Shown here one piece after another: positions 9,039-16,833 of a DNA stretch of 64,000 nucleotides. The DNA is from an uncultured Lachnospiraceae bacterium (GTDB taxonomy: Bacteria; Bacillota; Clostridia; Lachnospirales; Lachnospiraceae): positions 1-64,000 of the forward strand of contig CATOPL010000014.1 of the NCBI GenBank assembly GCA_951802115.1, read 5' to 3'. Numbering within the stretch: position 1 is the first letter of the stretch; each line of letters opens with the position of its first letter. The notes below the pieces were generated by a model. It saw only the letters and a program-made list of their open reading frames with translations. It did no database searches and had not been told where the DNA came from. A program made the translations under genes and the position numbers.

Positions 9039-9995
9039 TCAGATCGCCGCAAGCGCTATCAGACAGCAAAGAGCGGTCACTATGGAAAATACCGCCACTA
9101 CGCGCGTCTCCGACCAGCCACATTTTTCAAAATGATGATGAATCGGCGCCATTTTGAAAAAGCGTTTTCCATGAGTCAGCTTGAAATAGGTCACCTGAAT
9201 CATAACCGAGAGCACTTCTACCACATAAATAAGCCCTACAATCAGAATAAAAAGAGGTAGTTTCAGCATATATGCTGTAGATACTACAAACCCGCCTAAA
9301 GCCAAAGACCCGGTATCACCCATAAAAACGCTGGCCGGATAAACGTTAAACAGCAGAAATCCCAGAAGTCCGCCCGTTACCGCACAGGTCACCGGAGCAA
9401 TTCCGCTTTCGGTTCCGATCGCCACAACTGTAAAGAACACTGCCACCATTATCGTCACGCTCGAAGCCAGGCCATCCAGACCATCCGTAAAATTGGTGCC
9501 GTTTACCGTACCAATTACAGCTGCAAACAAAAGCGGAACGGAAAGCAGACCAAGATCAAGGTAAAAACCGCCAAAAGGAACCAGCATCTCCAGTCCGACA
9601 TCCGAATATGACACCATATACCATGCAAAAACTGCCGTTACTACAATCTGTCCCGCCATTTTCTGCGACGGCGTCAGCCCTTCTGAACGTCTGAGCACCA
9701 CTTTAATATAATCATCCAGAAAACCGATAATACCAAAACCTACGGTCACAAATAAAATTGGAATGATTTTTGGATAATCTTTTACATAAAACAGTGAAGT
9801 CAGCACTACACTGAACAGAAAAATAAGTCCTCCCATTGTCGGTGTTCCGTTTTTTTTCAAATGCGTCTGAGGTCCGTCATCCCTCACTGTCTGTCCTACT
9901 TTCAGCCTTCTGAGCATCGGAATCACAATCGGTCCTGCCGCCGCACTGATTGCAAACGACAGAATCACCGGAATCGCAACACCAAAATCCATCAT
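9039..9995 (-). CDS. mraY: Phospho-N-acetylmuramoyl-pentapeptide-transferase (MraY)
   Basis: Integral membrane enzyme that makes lipid I from UDP-MurNAc-pentapeptide and undecaprenyl phosphate. Signature blocks present: FLDDYIK (catalytic Asp pair), NGTNFTDGLDGLA, GDTGSLALGG and MAPIHHHFE. The frame opens at an ATG at 10013 with no ribosome-binding site; the ATG at 9993-9995 follows a GGGGGA stretch at proper distance, so 9995 is preferred (318 residues). It has a strong promoter of its own, divergent from the tRNA-Gly promoter. Confidence 0.95.
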   Translation of the reverse strand: MMDFGVAIPVILSFAISAAAGPIVIPMLRRLKVGQTVRDDGPQTHLKKNGTPTMGGLIFLFSVVLTSLFYVKDYPKIIPILFVTVGFGIIGFLDDYIKVVLRRSEGLTPSQKMAGQIVVTAVFAWYMVSYSDVGLEMLVPFGGFYLDLGLLSVPLLFAAVIGTVNGTNFTDGLDGLASSVTIMVAVFFTVVAIGTESGIAPVTCAVTGGLLGFLLFNVYPASVFMGDTGSLALGGFVVSTAYMLKLPLFILIVGLIYVVEVLSVMIQVTYFKLTHGKRFFKMAPIHHHFEKCGWSETRVVAVFSIVTALCCLIALAAI

Positions 9996-10024
9996 ACTTT
10001 TCCCCCTTTTCATTTATTTATCCA

Positions 10025-10053
10025 AGTATACGTCTTTTTTATAAAATTATCAA
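10025..10053 (-). promoter_or_regulatory. Sigma-A promoter of mraY
   Basis: Minus strand: -35 TTGATA (10048-10053), 17-base spacer, -10 TATACT (10025-10030), about 30 bases before the preferred mraY start. Confidence 0.75.
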
Positions 10054-10083
10054 CCATTCCCACGGGCAATTTTAAAATCACTC

Positions 10084-10112
10084 TTGATTTTTTCATACTG
10101 CTGGTATATAAT
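10084..10112 (+). promoter_or_regulatory. Sigma-A promoter of tRNA-Gly and the 84-residue ORF
   Basis: -35 TTGATT (10084-10089), 17-base spacer, perfect -10 TATAAT (10107-10112), about 10 bases before the tRNA 5' end. It is back to back with the mraY promoter. Confidence 0.8.
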
Positions 10113-10122
10113 AACATTGTTT

Positions 10123-10193
10123 GCAGGTATAGTTCATCGGTAGAATGCCAGCTTCCCAAGCTGGAGAGGGGGGTTCGATTCCCCTTACCTGCT
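10123..10193 (+). tRNA. tRNA-Gly (anticodon CCC)
   Basis: 71-base cloverleaf. Acceptor arms GCAGGTA (10123-10129) and TACCTGC (10186-10192) pair fully; discriminator T; D-arm GTTCATCGGTAGAAT; anticodon stem CCAGC/GCTGG around loop TTCCCAA, giving anticodon CCC (reads GGG); T-arm GGGG-TTCGATT-CCCC. No CCA is encoded. The gene lies inside the division cluster on the opposite strand to its neighbours. Confidence 0.96.
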
Positions 10194-10223
10194 TTTTTTA
10201 GTATAAAAAAGGAGGCTCGGCAA

Positions 10224-10478
10224 ATGGCACGGGGAATAAGAAAAGCTGTTACTTACACCGGAAAAGCGGCAAAGATTCATGAGAAAGTCCTCAAATTGGA
10301 GACCGAATTAAAAGCAACAAAAGAAGAACTGAAAATTGCATATAAAGAACAGTTAAAAGAAGAAAAACTGGCAAGGCAGAAAGCCGAGAAAGAAAATATG
10401 GAAAAACTCCTCAAAGTCATTGAAGAGTCCGGGAAAACTCCGGAAGAGATCATGGAGCTTATCAAAACGCACTCCTGA
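10224..10478 (+). CDS. Small coiled-coil protein co-transcribed with tRNA-Gly
   Basis: 84 residues, not recognised. ATG at 10224 has GGAGG 8 bases upstream. After a basic start (MARGIRKAVTYTGKAAK) residues ~18-66 form a continuous Lys/Glu-rich amphipathic helix with coiled-coil spacing, and the tail SGKTPEEIMELIKTHS looks like a short capped helix. No signal peptide or membrane segment. The upstream tRNA ends only 30 bases before it; the T-run after the tRNA has no stem, so the ORF probably depends on the tRNA promoter. Basic N-terminus plus coiled coil would fit a nucleic-acid-associated or scaffold protein, but that is a guess. Confidence 0.75.
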   Translation: MARGIRKAVTYTGKAAKIHEKVLKLETELKATKEELKIAYKEQLKEEKLARQKAEKENMEKLLKVIEESGKTPEEIMELIKTHS

Positions 10479-10499
10479 TCCGGCAGCAGACAATAATTC

Positions 10500-10537
10500 A
10501 GGATGGACGAGTATCGTATCTCTTCCATCCTTTATTT
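10500..10537 (+). terminator. Probable terminator after the 84-residue ORF
   Basis: 8-bp stem AGGATGGA (10500-10507) / TCCATCCT (10524-10531) followed by TTATTTAT, 21 bases after the ORF stop and just before the convergent end of spoVD. Confidence 0.55.
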
Positions 10538-10549
10538 ATGCCTGCATTT

Positions 10550-12307
10550 CTATTCTTCTTCGGATGTCGTTTCTTCTGCTGTCTCTGTTTTCTCGATTCC
10601 CAGATAGGGAAGGATATTTTCAAAAATATTTTTTACCACCGGCGCACAGACCGTTCCTCCATAATAAATTCCCTGCGGATCATGCACAATACAGAGCGCC
10701 AGCACCTGTGGATCATCCGCCGGCGCAAATCCTACAAAGGAAGAAATATACTTATGTGCACTTCTTGGAAGCGTCTGTGAAGTAGCCGTTTTGCCGCCAA
10801 TTCGATAACCTTCTATATAAGCCTTTTTCCCTCCGCCTTCAGATATGACCTTTTCCAGTATCTCCCTCATCTGCGCGGATACTTCTTCACTGACTACACC
10901 TTCTGCGATTTCATAGGAGAATTTTTTCAGAGTCTTTCCCTCCCTGTCCCGAATCTCCACACCAAAATGAGGCGTTATGCGTTTTCCTCCATTGACAACA
11001 GAACTGACCATTGTTGCAAGCTGTACCGGTGTAATCTGAAACGACTGCCCGAATGTCATGGTTGCAAGTTCCACTTCCCCAATATTATCCAGATTATGCA
11101 TAATTGTACCCGCTTCTCCCGGAATATCGATTCCGGTCTTTTCCAGAAGGTGATAGTCAGTAAAATATTGATAGAACATCTCCGGCCCCATACGCATTCC
11201 CATTGTCATTAGTGCCGGATTACACGAATTCATAATCGCATGTGTAAAATCCTGCCCTCCATGCCCTCCTACTTTATGGCAGCGGATTCTTCTGTCTTCC
11301 ACTATTTTAAATCCCGGACAGGAAAACTGATCACTGACCGAGGAAGTCCCTGACATCAGTGCGGCAGAAGAAGTAAACACTTTAAATGTCGACCCCGGTT
11401 CGTATGTATCGTTTACACACTGGTTTCTCCACATCTGATTCAGAGCATCCTGCTTCTGCTGTTCTGTCATTCCCTCTGTACTTTCTCCTGTATTCAATGT
11501 AAACGGATCATTCAGGTTAAACTCCGGAACATTTACACAGGCATAGATTTCGCCATTCTGAGGATTCATAATCAAAATCGAAACATAGTCTGCTGATTTT
11601 GCCTCCATTACCTTCAGCGCTTCCTGCTGCGCATAGGACTGAATATTATAATCGAGGCTCACTATCAGATCGTTCCCCGGCACAGACTCAACCCTCTCTT
11701 CCTTGGCATTTTCTATTTCCACTCCTCTGGCATCCGTCAAAGTCAGTATCGTTCCCGAAATTCCTTCCAGATATTCATCATATTTTACTTCCAGACCTAT
11801 AATTCCCTGATTATCACTTCCGGTAAAACCGAGAACTTTTGAAGCCAATTCGTTAAAGGGATAATATCTTTTAAAATCTTCATCCACTTTCACCCCTTCA
11901 TACTGATACGCCCGGATTGCATCGCCTATCTCTTTATCCACATTAGACTTGATACGTTCAATGGAACTGGCCTTTTCTACTCTTTTCTGTACCGTCTCTC
12001 TTGGCAGATCCAGTTCTTTGCACAGCATCTCTATCACGGCCTCCGGCTCCTTGATCTGACTGTGTATTACTGATATTGTACAGACAGTACGATTATCGGC
12101 CAAAATCGTACCTGTCCGGTCAATAATTCTTCCTCTTGCCGCCTTGATGCTTCGTTCCCTTTCGTGCAGATCTTTGGCGAGTTCCTGATAATACTCGGAT
12201 TCAAATACCATCAGATATACCAGTCGTCCGCCAAGGACAGACATCATAAGCAGACAGGCAGTAAATACAATCACAATCTTTTTTTTATGAAAAGTTTTAC
12301 AATGCAA
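10550..12307 (-). CDS. spoVD: Class B penicillin-binding protein, SpoVD-like transpeptidase
   Basis: 585 residues. Membrane-anchored D,D-transpeptidase: N-terminal helix (about residues 9-34), dimerisation domain (RGRIIDRTGTILA), then transpeptidase with Ser306-TFK309, Ser361-Cys-Asn363 and a third motif that reads Lys506-Thr-Ala (KTAT) instead of KTG. No PASTA domain. Second of two tandem class B genes, which in Bacillus are pbpB then spoVD; SpoVD acts in spore cortex synthesis. The start is TTG (12305-12307); no ATG precedes the membrane helix. GAGG lies 8 bases before it, inside the 3' arm of a terminator-like hairpin. Assignment to spoVD rather than a second FtsI is by gene order. Confidence 0.8.
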   Translation of the reverse strand: MHCKTFHKKKIVIVFTACLLMMSVLGGRLVYLMVFESEYYQELAKDLHERERSIKAARGRIIDRTGTILADNRTVCTISVIHSQIKEPEAVIEMLCKELDLPRETVQKRVEKASSIERIKSNVDKEIGDAIRAYQYEGVKVDEDFKRYYPFNELASKVLGFTGSDNQGIIGLEVKYDEYLEGISGTILTLTDARGVEIENAKEERVESVPGNDLIVSLDYNIQSYAQQEALKVMEAKSADYVSILIMNPQNGEIYACVNVPEFNLNDPFTLNTGESTEGMTEQQKQDALNQMWRNQCVNDTYEPGSTFKVFTSSAALMSGTSSVSDQFSCPGFKIVEDRRIRCHKVGGHGGQDFTHAIMNSCNPALMTMGMRMGPEMFYQYFTDYHLLEKTGIDIPGEAGTIMHNLDNIGEVELATMTFGQSFQITPVQLATMVSSVVNGGKRITPHFGVEIRDREGKTLKKFSYEIAEGVVSEEVSAQMREILEKVISEGGGKKAYIEGYRIGGKTATSQTLPRSAHKYISSFVGFAPADDPQVLALCIVHDPQGIYYGGTVCAPVVKNIFENILPYLGIEKTETAEETTSEEE

Positions 12308-12348
12308 AAAAAATACCTCATAAGAATTCTTATCCTTATCTTATGAGG
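12306..12348 (-). terminator. Terminator-like hairpin between pbpB and spoVD that includes the spoVD ribosome-binding site
   Basis: Minus strand: perfect 9-bp stem CCTCATAAG (12340-12348) / CTTATGAGG (12316-12324), then TA and eight T (12306-12313). The GAGG at the end of the stem is the only ribosome-binding site for spoVD, and the TTG start begins in the T-run. The element starts 12 bases after the pbpB stop. Confidence 0.75.
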
Positions 12349-12360
12349 CATTTTCCAGTC

Positions 12361-14550
12361 TTATTCTGTTGGATTGCTGTCTTCCTCTTCCGCCGTTGCA
12401 TCCGTCGGCTTTACATCCAGAAGATTGTCATTAACCGGAGCGTCACCCATAACAGAATCATCCTCCGGATCAATCGTTTCCGGATCCGGCATCTGTACAG
12501 TCTCTCCCGTCTGCGGATCTACCAGCGTCCCTTCCTCTTCCGTATCTTCTTCCTCTTCCGACTCCTCACCTTCGGCTGTTTCTCCTTCTGCTTCCTCAGC
12601 AGCCTGCTCCGCCGCAACCTCCTCCTGCATATCCGCCGGAATCTCCTCCGTCGGATAAATATTCAGATATGGAAGCGCTTCTTTCATAATATTTTTCCAG
12701 ATTTCCATAGCAAAAGAACTGCTCGACTGCTTTTGTGCATTTGGTCTGTCCACTACTACATACAACACCACTTCCGGATGATCCGCCGGAGCAAAACCAA
12801 TAAAAGATACCAGATAATTGGTTTTATCCCTTGGAATCTTTTCCGCAGTTCCTGTTTTTCCACCCATGGCATATCCTGCCACCCGAGCTGCACGTCCGGT
12901 CGCATGATTCCCATTTGCATCCTCTGGTCCATACATGGTATTATACAGATATTTCCGGATCAAAGAAGATGTTTTTGCAGAAATCGGCGTCCTTAACAAA
13001 ACCGGCTCCACATTTTTCACAGTCCCGCCGCTGCTGTCCAGTATCTTTTTCACCACATGAGGCTGATAATAGTAACCACCATTGATACAGGCAGAAAATG
13101 CCGAAGCCATCTGGATCATGGTTACATTAAAATTCTGACCAAAAGAATTGGTTGCCAGATCCGTCGTTCGCATGATCAGTCTTTCGTTTGGCGCATTATC
13201 TTCTGTATAGTAGATAAGTGTATCTGTGCGTGCTTCGCCTGGCAGATCAATATTTGTGCGAAGTCCGAGATTAAACATATTCTGATATCTGGTAAAATTA
13301 CTTTCTCCCATTTTTGACGCAATCTGCATCATCGCGTCATTACAGGAAAACATAAGAGAACCTTCCAGTGTAATTACTTTATGACCATATTTGTTGGAAC
13401 ACCATACATCTCTGCCTGCAATATTCTGTTTGCCGTCGCATAAATAAGTATCGCCGTCATGAACTATCCCCGTCTCCATTGCAGCAGCAACCGTGATCGG
13501 TTTTGCGGTTGATCCGGGTTCGTAAGTATCACTGATGCAAAAATTCCTCCACAACTCATTTAACGCATTCAGACGCTCCTCTTCTGACAGGTTTCCTGCC
13601 TCTTCTTCCGTAAACAGTCCGTTTTCAACTACATCATATGGATTATTAAGATCATAATTCCGATTACTGGCCATTGCAAGAACTTCTCCCGAGTTCGGAT
13701 CCATCATGATCGCAGCCGCTGTATAGCTTCCGTCTCCTTCCCGGAATGCATCTGTATATTTGGCCTGAAAATCTGCAATCGCTTTCTCCACAATTCCCTG
13801 CAGCGTAATATCAATCGTTGACATTACACTGTCTCCATCTGTCGCTGCCCGAACTGTTTTTTCCTGTTCCAGATCTTCATTCAGATAATTGTAGCTTCTT
13901 CCGTTTTCTCCATTCAGAATTTCTGAATACTCCTGCTCAATCCCATACTGTCCAACATTTCCTGACACCGTATATCCAATTACATTACATGCCAGATTAT
14001 TGTAAGGATATCGACGGATATAGGCGTCCTCCATCCACACTCCTTCAATCCTGCTGCCTTCTTCTTTTTCCGCCTCCTCAAATTCTGACACCTCTTCTTT
14101 TGTAAGCTGTTTTCTAAGAACTACATAATGACTGGTCTTTTTCTCAGCCATAATGATATCCAGCTCTTCTCGATCCAGACCAAAATAATCCACCAGTGCC
14201 TGGAGTGTCGGCTCCACGCAGTCCTTATCCGGCTGATCACTTTTGTTTTCCAGCAGTACTGCAGGATCCAGGATCACATTATACACTTTCTCGCTCGTCG
14301 CAAGGATCGTCCCGTTGCGATCATAAATATCTCCCCGTCTGTATGGAAGCAGAATACTGTTTGTATCCTGCTGCGCAAGTACTTTTCTGGTATACTGTTC
14401 TCCGCTGACTCTGATGATATATACAAGCCATCCGAAAATACCAATTAAAATCAGCACTATTATTGTAAATAACAGTGCTAATTTTCGTTTCATCTTTAAT
14501 GTAATACGTCTTCTTCTCGATCCTGGTGTCTGCCTTCTTCTCCTTGCCAC
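12361..14550 (-). CDS. pbpB: Division penicillin-binding protein 2B/FtsI-type transpeptidase
   Basis: 729 residues. Class B penicillin-binding protein that cross-links septal peptidoglycan together with FtsW. Very basic cytoplasmic N-terminus, one membrane helix (about 24-47), dimerisation domain (RRGDIYDRNGTILA), transpeptidase with Ser347-TAK350, Ser402-Cys-Asn404 and Lys565-TGT. The last ~90 residues are an acidic low-complexity tail rich in Glu, not part of the fold. Start is GTG (14548-14550), with AGGAG 6 bases upstream. Follows ftsL by 20 bases. Confidence 0.92.
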   Translation of the reverse strand: MARRRRQTPGSRRRRITLKMKRKLALLFTIIVLILIGIFGWLVYIIRVSGEQYTRKVLAQQDTNSILLPYRRGDIYDRNGTILATSEKVYNVILDPAVLLENKSDQPDKDCVEPTLQALVDYFGLDREELDIIMAEKKTSHYVVLRKQLTKEEVSEFEEAEKEEGSRIEGVWMEDAYIRRYPYNNLACNVIGYTVSGNVGQYGIEQEYSEILNGENGRSYNYLNEDLEQEKTVRAATDGDSVMSTIDITLQGIVEKAIADFQAKYTDAFREGDGSYTAAAIMMDPNSGEVLAMASNRNYDLNNPYDVVENGLFTEEEAGNLSEEERLNALNELWRNFCISDTYEPGSTAKPITVAAAMETGIVHDGDTYLCDGKQNIAGRDVWCSNKYGHKVITLEGSLMFSCNDAMMQIASKMGESNFTRYQNMFNLGLRTNIDLPGEARTDTLIYYTEDNAPNERLIMRTTDLATNSFGQNFNVTMIQMASAFSACINGGYYYQPHVVKKILDSSGGTVKNVEPVLLRTPISAKTSSLIRKYLYNTMYGPEDANGNHATGRAARVAGYAMGGKTGTAEKIPRDKTNYLVSFIGFAPADHPEVVLYVVVDRPNAQKQSSSSFAMEIWKNIMKEALPYLNIYPTEEIPADMQEEVAAEQAAEEAEGETAEGEESEEEEDTEEEGTLVDPQTGETVQMPDPETIDPEDDSVMGDAPVNDNLLDVKPTDATAEEEDSNPTE

Positions 14551-14570
14551 TTCACGCTCCTGCCATTCGT

Positions 14571-15059
14571 TTATTTACCGCGGATCTGGTCCATCAGAGT
14601 CGTTTCCTCCTCCGGAATCTCTCCATTTTGTCTTACATAGTCCCTTGTTCCGCCGTCATACAAAATTACCTGGTCCTCATTTGCATACACCATTCCCAGT
14701 TCATTGATAGCAACCTCTTTGATATAATCCAGATCCACAGAGGTCATAATCCTTGTATAGTTGTCATCATTTTCTTTTCTCATTGTTTCAAGCTGCATTT
14801 CAAGTGATGCAATATTTTTCACCTTACCTGTAAGTTCCGCCTGCAGCTGCAGATAATTAACTCCGGACCACAATACCATACATGCCGCTGCGGTAAGAAA
14901 TACTGTATAAAAAACATTGACATATTGTATATGTTTTCCTTTGGATGTTCTTCGTCTCTCATGACGCTTTGGTTCCTGTCTTCTTCCATGACGCTCAGAT
15001 GGCTGAAGTTTTCTTACCGTATTGCCTTCCACATAACGATATCTTTTGTCTAAGGCCAT
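14571..15059 (-). CDS. ftsL: Cell division protein FtsL
   Basis: 162 residues, bitopic. Basic cytoplasmic N-terminus to about residue 45, one membrane helix (about 47-67), then a leucine-zipper-like coiled coil (LQLQAELTGKVKNIASLEMQLETM) and the conserved end block IKEVAINELGMVYANEDQVILY, the pattern of FtsL/DivIC septum-formation proteins. Position between rsmH and pbpB is diagnostic. It partners DivIB in the divisome. Confidence 0.88.
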   Translation of the reverse strand: MALDKRYRYVEGNTVRKLQPSERHGRRQEPKRHERRRTSKGKHIQYVNVFYTVFLTAAACMVLWSGVNYLQLQAELTGKVKNIASLEMQLETMRKENDDNYTRIMTSVDLDYIKEVAINELGMVYANEDQVILYDGGTRDYVRQNGEIPEEETTLMDQIRGK

Positions 15060-15087
15060 TTTAACCAGCTCCCTTCATTCATACCCG

Positions 15088-16023
15088 TCATACATGTTCA
15101 AAAACCCGCAGTTTTGCACTTTTAGAACGAATATTCTCCTCAAGCTCCTTATCTGTCGGAATCATTGGCTTCTTTGTTATAACATGTCCTTTTGAAGTTC
15201 TTCCGCACACGCATACCGGAAAATGACTGGGGCAGATACACGGATTCTCATTCTTCCGGAACGTATTCTTCACAATCCGGTCTTCCAAAGAGTGAAAAGT
15301 TATCACACAGATCCTTCCTCCCGGTTTCAGCAATCCAATCAGTTCATCCAGCGAATCCTTCAATACGTCCAGCTCCCGGTTCAGTTCAATACGGATTGCC
15401 TGAAACGTCTGTTTTGCAGGATGCCCTTTCTGCATTCTTATTTTCATCGGTACGGCTGCCTTGATCACTTCAACCAATTCTCCCGTAGTCTCAATCGGTC
15501 CTTTTTTTCTCGCCTGTACTATATGTTTTGCTATGTTCTTCGCAAATCTGTCCTCTCCATAGTCGCGGATTATCCTGTAAAGTTCCATCTCGCTGTAACT
15601 GTTTACAATATCTTTTGCCGTCTTTTCCTGTCTTTGATCCATCCGCATATCAAGAGGCGCGTCTTTTCTATAAGTAAAACCCCTTTCACTTTCATCAAGC
15701 TGATAGGACGAAACACCCAGGTCAAGAATAATCCCGTCTACGTTTTCCACTCCCAGGGCATTCAGCTCTTCTTTCATCCTGCAGTAATTACTTCGGATCA
15801 CGGTTACAAGACCGCCGAATTCTGAAAGTCTGACGCTGGCTGCCTGAACTGCCGCCTCATCCTGATCAATCCCGTAAAAATGTCCCTGATCAGACAATCT
15901 TTTGCACACTTCGTAAGCATGTCCACCTCCACCCAGTGTTCCATCTACATAAATTCCATCCGGATGAATATGAAGTCCATCAATCGTTTCCTGAAGCATG
16001 ACTGAATAGTGCCTGAATTTCAT
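15088..16023 (-). CDS. rsmH: 16S rRNA (cytosine1402-N4)-methyltransferase RsmH
   Basis: 311 residues. SAM-dependent methyltransferase formerly MraW. SAM-binding loop [15 protein letters not shown], the catalytic-region block [19 protein letters not shown], and the C-terminal [19 protein letters not shown] are typical. Ten bases separate it from mraZ and AGGAGG precedes its ATG. Confidence 0.96.
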   Translation of the reverse strand: MKFRHYSVMLQETIDGLHIHPDGIYVDGTLGGGGHAYEVCKRLSDQGHFYGIDQDEAAVQAASVRLSEFGGLVTVIRSNYCRMKEELNALGVENVDGIILDLGVSSYQLDESERGFTYRKDAPLDMRMDQRQEKTAKDIVNSYSEMELYRIIRDYGEDRFAKNIAKHIVQARKKGPIETTGELVEVIKAAVPMKIRMQKGHPAKQTFQAIRIELNRELDVLKDSLDELIGLLKPGGRICVITFHSLEDRIVKNTFRKNENPCICPSHFPVCVCGRTSKGHVITKKPMIPTDKELEENIRSKSAKLRVFEHV

Positions 16024-16033
16024 AAATCCTCCT

Positions 16034-16465
16034 TTACATGCTGCCGCTCAGATCATTTAAATGGCCTGCGATTGTATCCATATCGCTGAAATCCGCGTTT
16101 TCTTTCCATCGTTCTTCATTCCAGATTTCAATATGATCCAGCATACCTGCAAGGAGTACATCTTTATCAATACCTGCAAACTCCCGGAGTGTCAATGGAA
16201 GCAGAATCCTTCCCTGTCTGTCCAGTTCGCAGGTGGTAGCACCTGCAATCAGAAAACGGGTAAAAAGTCTGGCATTTTTATCTGTCAGCGGCAGTTTTTT
16301 TAACTCTTTTACATAAGCCTCCCAGCTGTCCATAGGGTATACAAAGAGACAGCCGTCCAGACCTCTTGTAACCACAAACTCCGAGCCCAGCAGTTCGCGG
16401 AATCTGGAGGGGATGATCAGCCTGCCTTTGGGATCTACTGTATGTCTGTATTCACCCATGAACAT
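16034..16465 (-). CDS. mraZ: Transcriptional regulator MraZ
   Basis: 143 residues. Ring-forming double AbrB-fold DNA-binding protein that represses its own dcw operon. The two DxxxR repeats are [15 protein letters not shown] (N-terminal half) and [15 protein letters not shown] (C-terminal half). It is the first gene of the cluster; five AGTGG boxes lie upstream, three of them in exact 10-base steps. N-terminus [15 protein letters not shown] matches the family, supporting the ATG at 16465. Confidence 0.95.
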   Translation of the reverse strand: MFMGEYRHTVDPKGRLIIPSRFRELLGSEFVVTRGLDGCLFVYPMDSWEAYVKELKKLPLTDKNARLFTRFLIAGATTCELDRQGRILLPLTLREFAGIDKDVLLAGMLDHIEIWNEERWKENADFSDMDTIAGHLNDLSGSM

Positions 16466-16475
16466 TGATATTCAC

Positions 16476-16540
16476 CCACTCTCGCCATAGTCTGCCACTT
16501 TTCTGTATTTTCAAACCACTATATACCACTTTTCACCACT
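16476..16540 (-). promoter_or_regulatory. MraZ operator: phased AGTGG boxes upstream of mraZ
   Basis: AGTGG (minus strand) occurs at 16536-16540, 16526-16530 and 16516-16520, exactly 10 bases apart, and again at 16495-16499 and 16476-16480, i.e. 21 and 19 bases further. Helical phasing on one DNA face matches known MraZ operators (three or four G-rich boxes at 10-base steps). The last box overlaps the mraZ leader close to its ribosome-binding site. Confidence 0.8.
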
Positions 16541-16611
16541 TACCTGTTTATCATAACCTGAAATCCGGAAAAATGCAATACTGTTTCTTAAGTATTTCTT
16601 TCATAATACAC

Positions 16612-16645
16612 AAAAAGACTGCCGCACTTTAAAAGTGCAGCAGTC
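16612..16645 (-). terminator. Terminator after the lgt-spo0E-like operon
   Basis: Minus strand: 12-bp stem with one mismatch (arms 16633-16645 and 16617-16629), 3-base loop, then TTTTT (16612-16616). It follows the Spo0E-like stop by 23 bases and isolates that operon from mraZ. Confidence 0.85.
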
Positions 16646-16668
16646 CCTGTTTTCCCTATGAAATTGTG

Positions 16669-16833
16669 TTACGCATCTTTTCTTTTACGTTGAGCTGACT
16701 GCCTGACCTCGTAAATTTCGATCAGACGATCCATCTTTTGTGCCTCGTCAAGAAGTTGTGTTAGGTCATCTGTCTGTCCCGCCAGAAAGTCCAGCCTCGC
16801 ACGTTGTACCTCAATGATTGTTTTGATGTTCAT
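16669..16833 (-). CDS. Spo0E-family aspartyl-phosphate phosphatase homologue
   Basis: 54 residues, MNIKTIIEVQRARLDFLAGQ... to ...QRKRKDA. Pattern is two helices with the Spo0E signature region: Spo0E proteins have SQxLDxLI followed by an aromatic residue, and here it reads AQKMDRLIEIYE. The family dephosphorylates Spo0A~P and so delays sporulation. The ATG lies inside the last codons of lgt (23-base overlap), so translation is probably coupled. The operon promoter carries Spo0A boxes, which would close a feedback loop. The Ser-to-Ala change in the signature is unusual; function is inferred from pattern only. Confidence 0.62.
   Translation of the reverse strand: MNIKTIIEVQRARLDFLAGQTDDLTQLLDEAQKMDRLIEIYEVRQSAQRKRKDA

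Noticed and set aside
12374..12658. Ser-rich plus-strand open frame
   Set aside because: Antisense shadow of the acidic tail of PbpB; the composition (Ser/Val from Glu/Asp codons read backwards) explains it and no ribosome-binding site is present. The same applies to the frame at 27593-27907.
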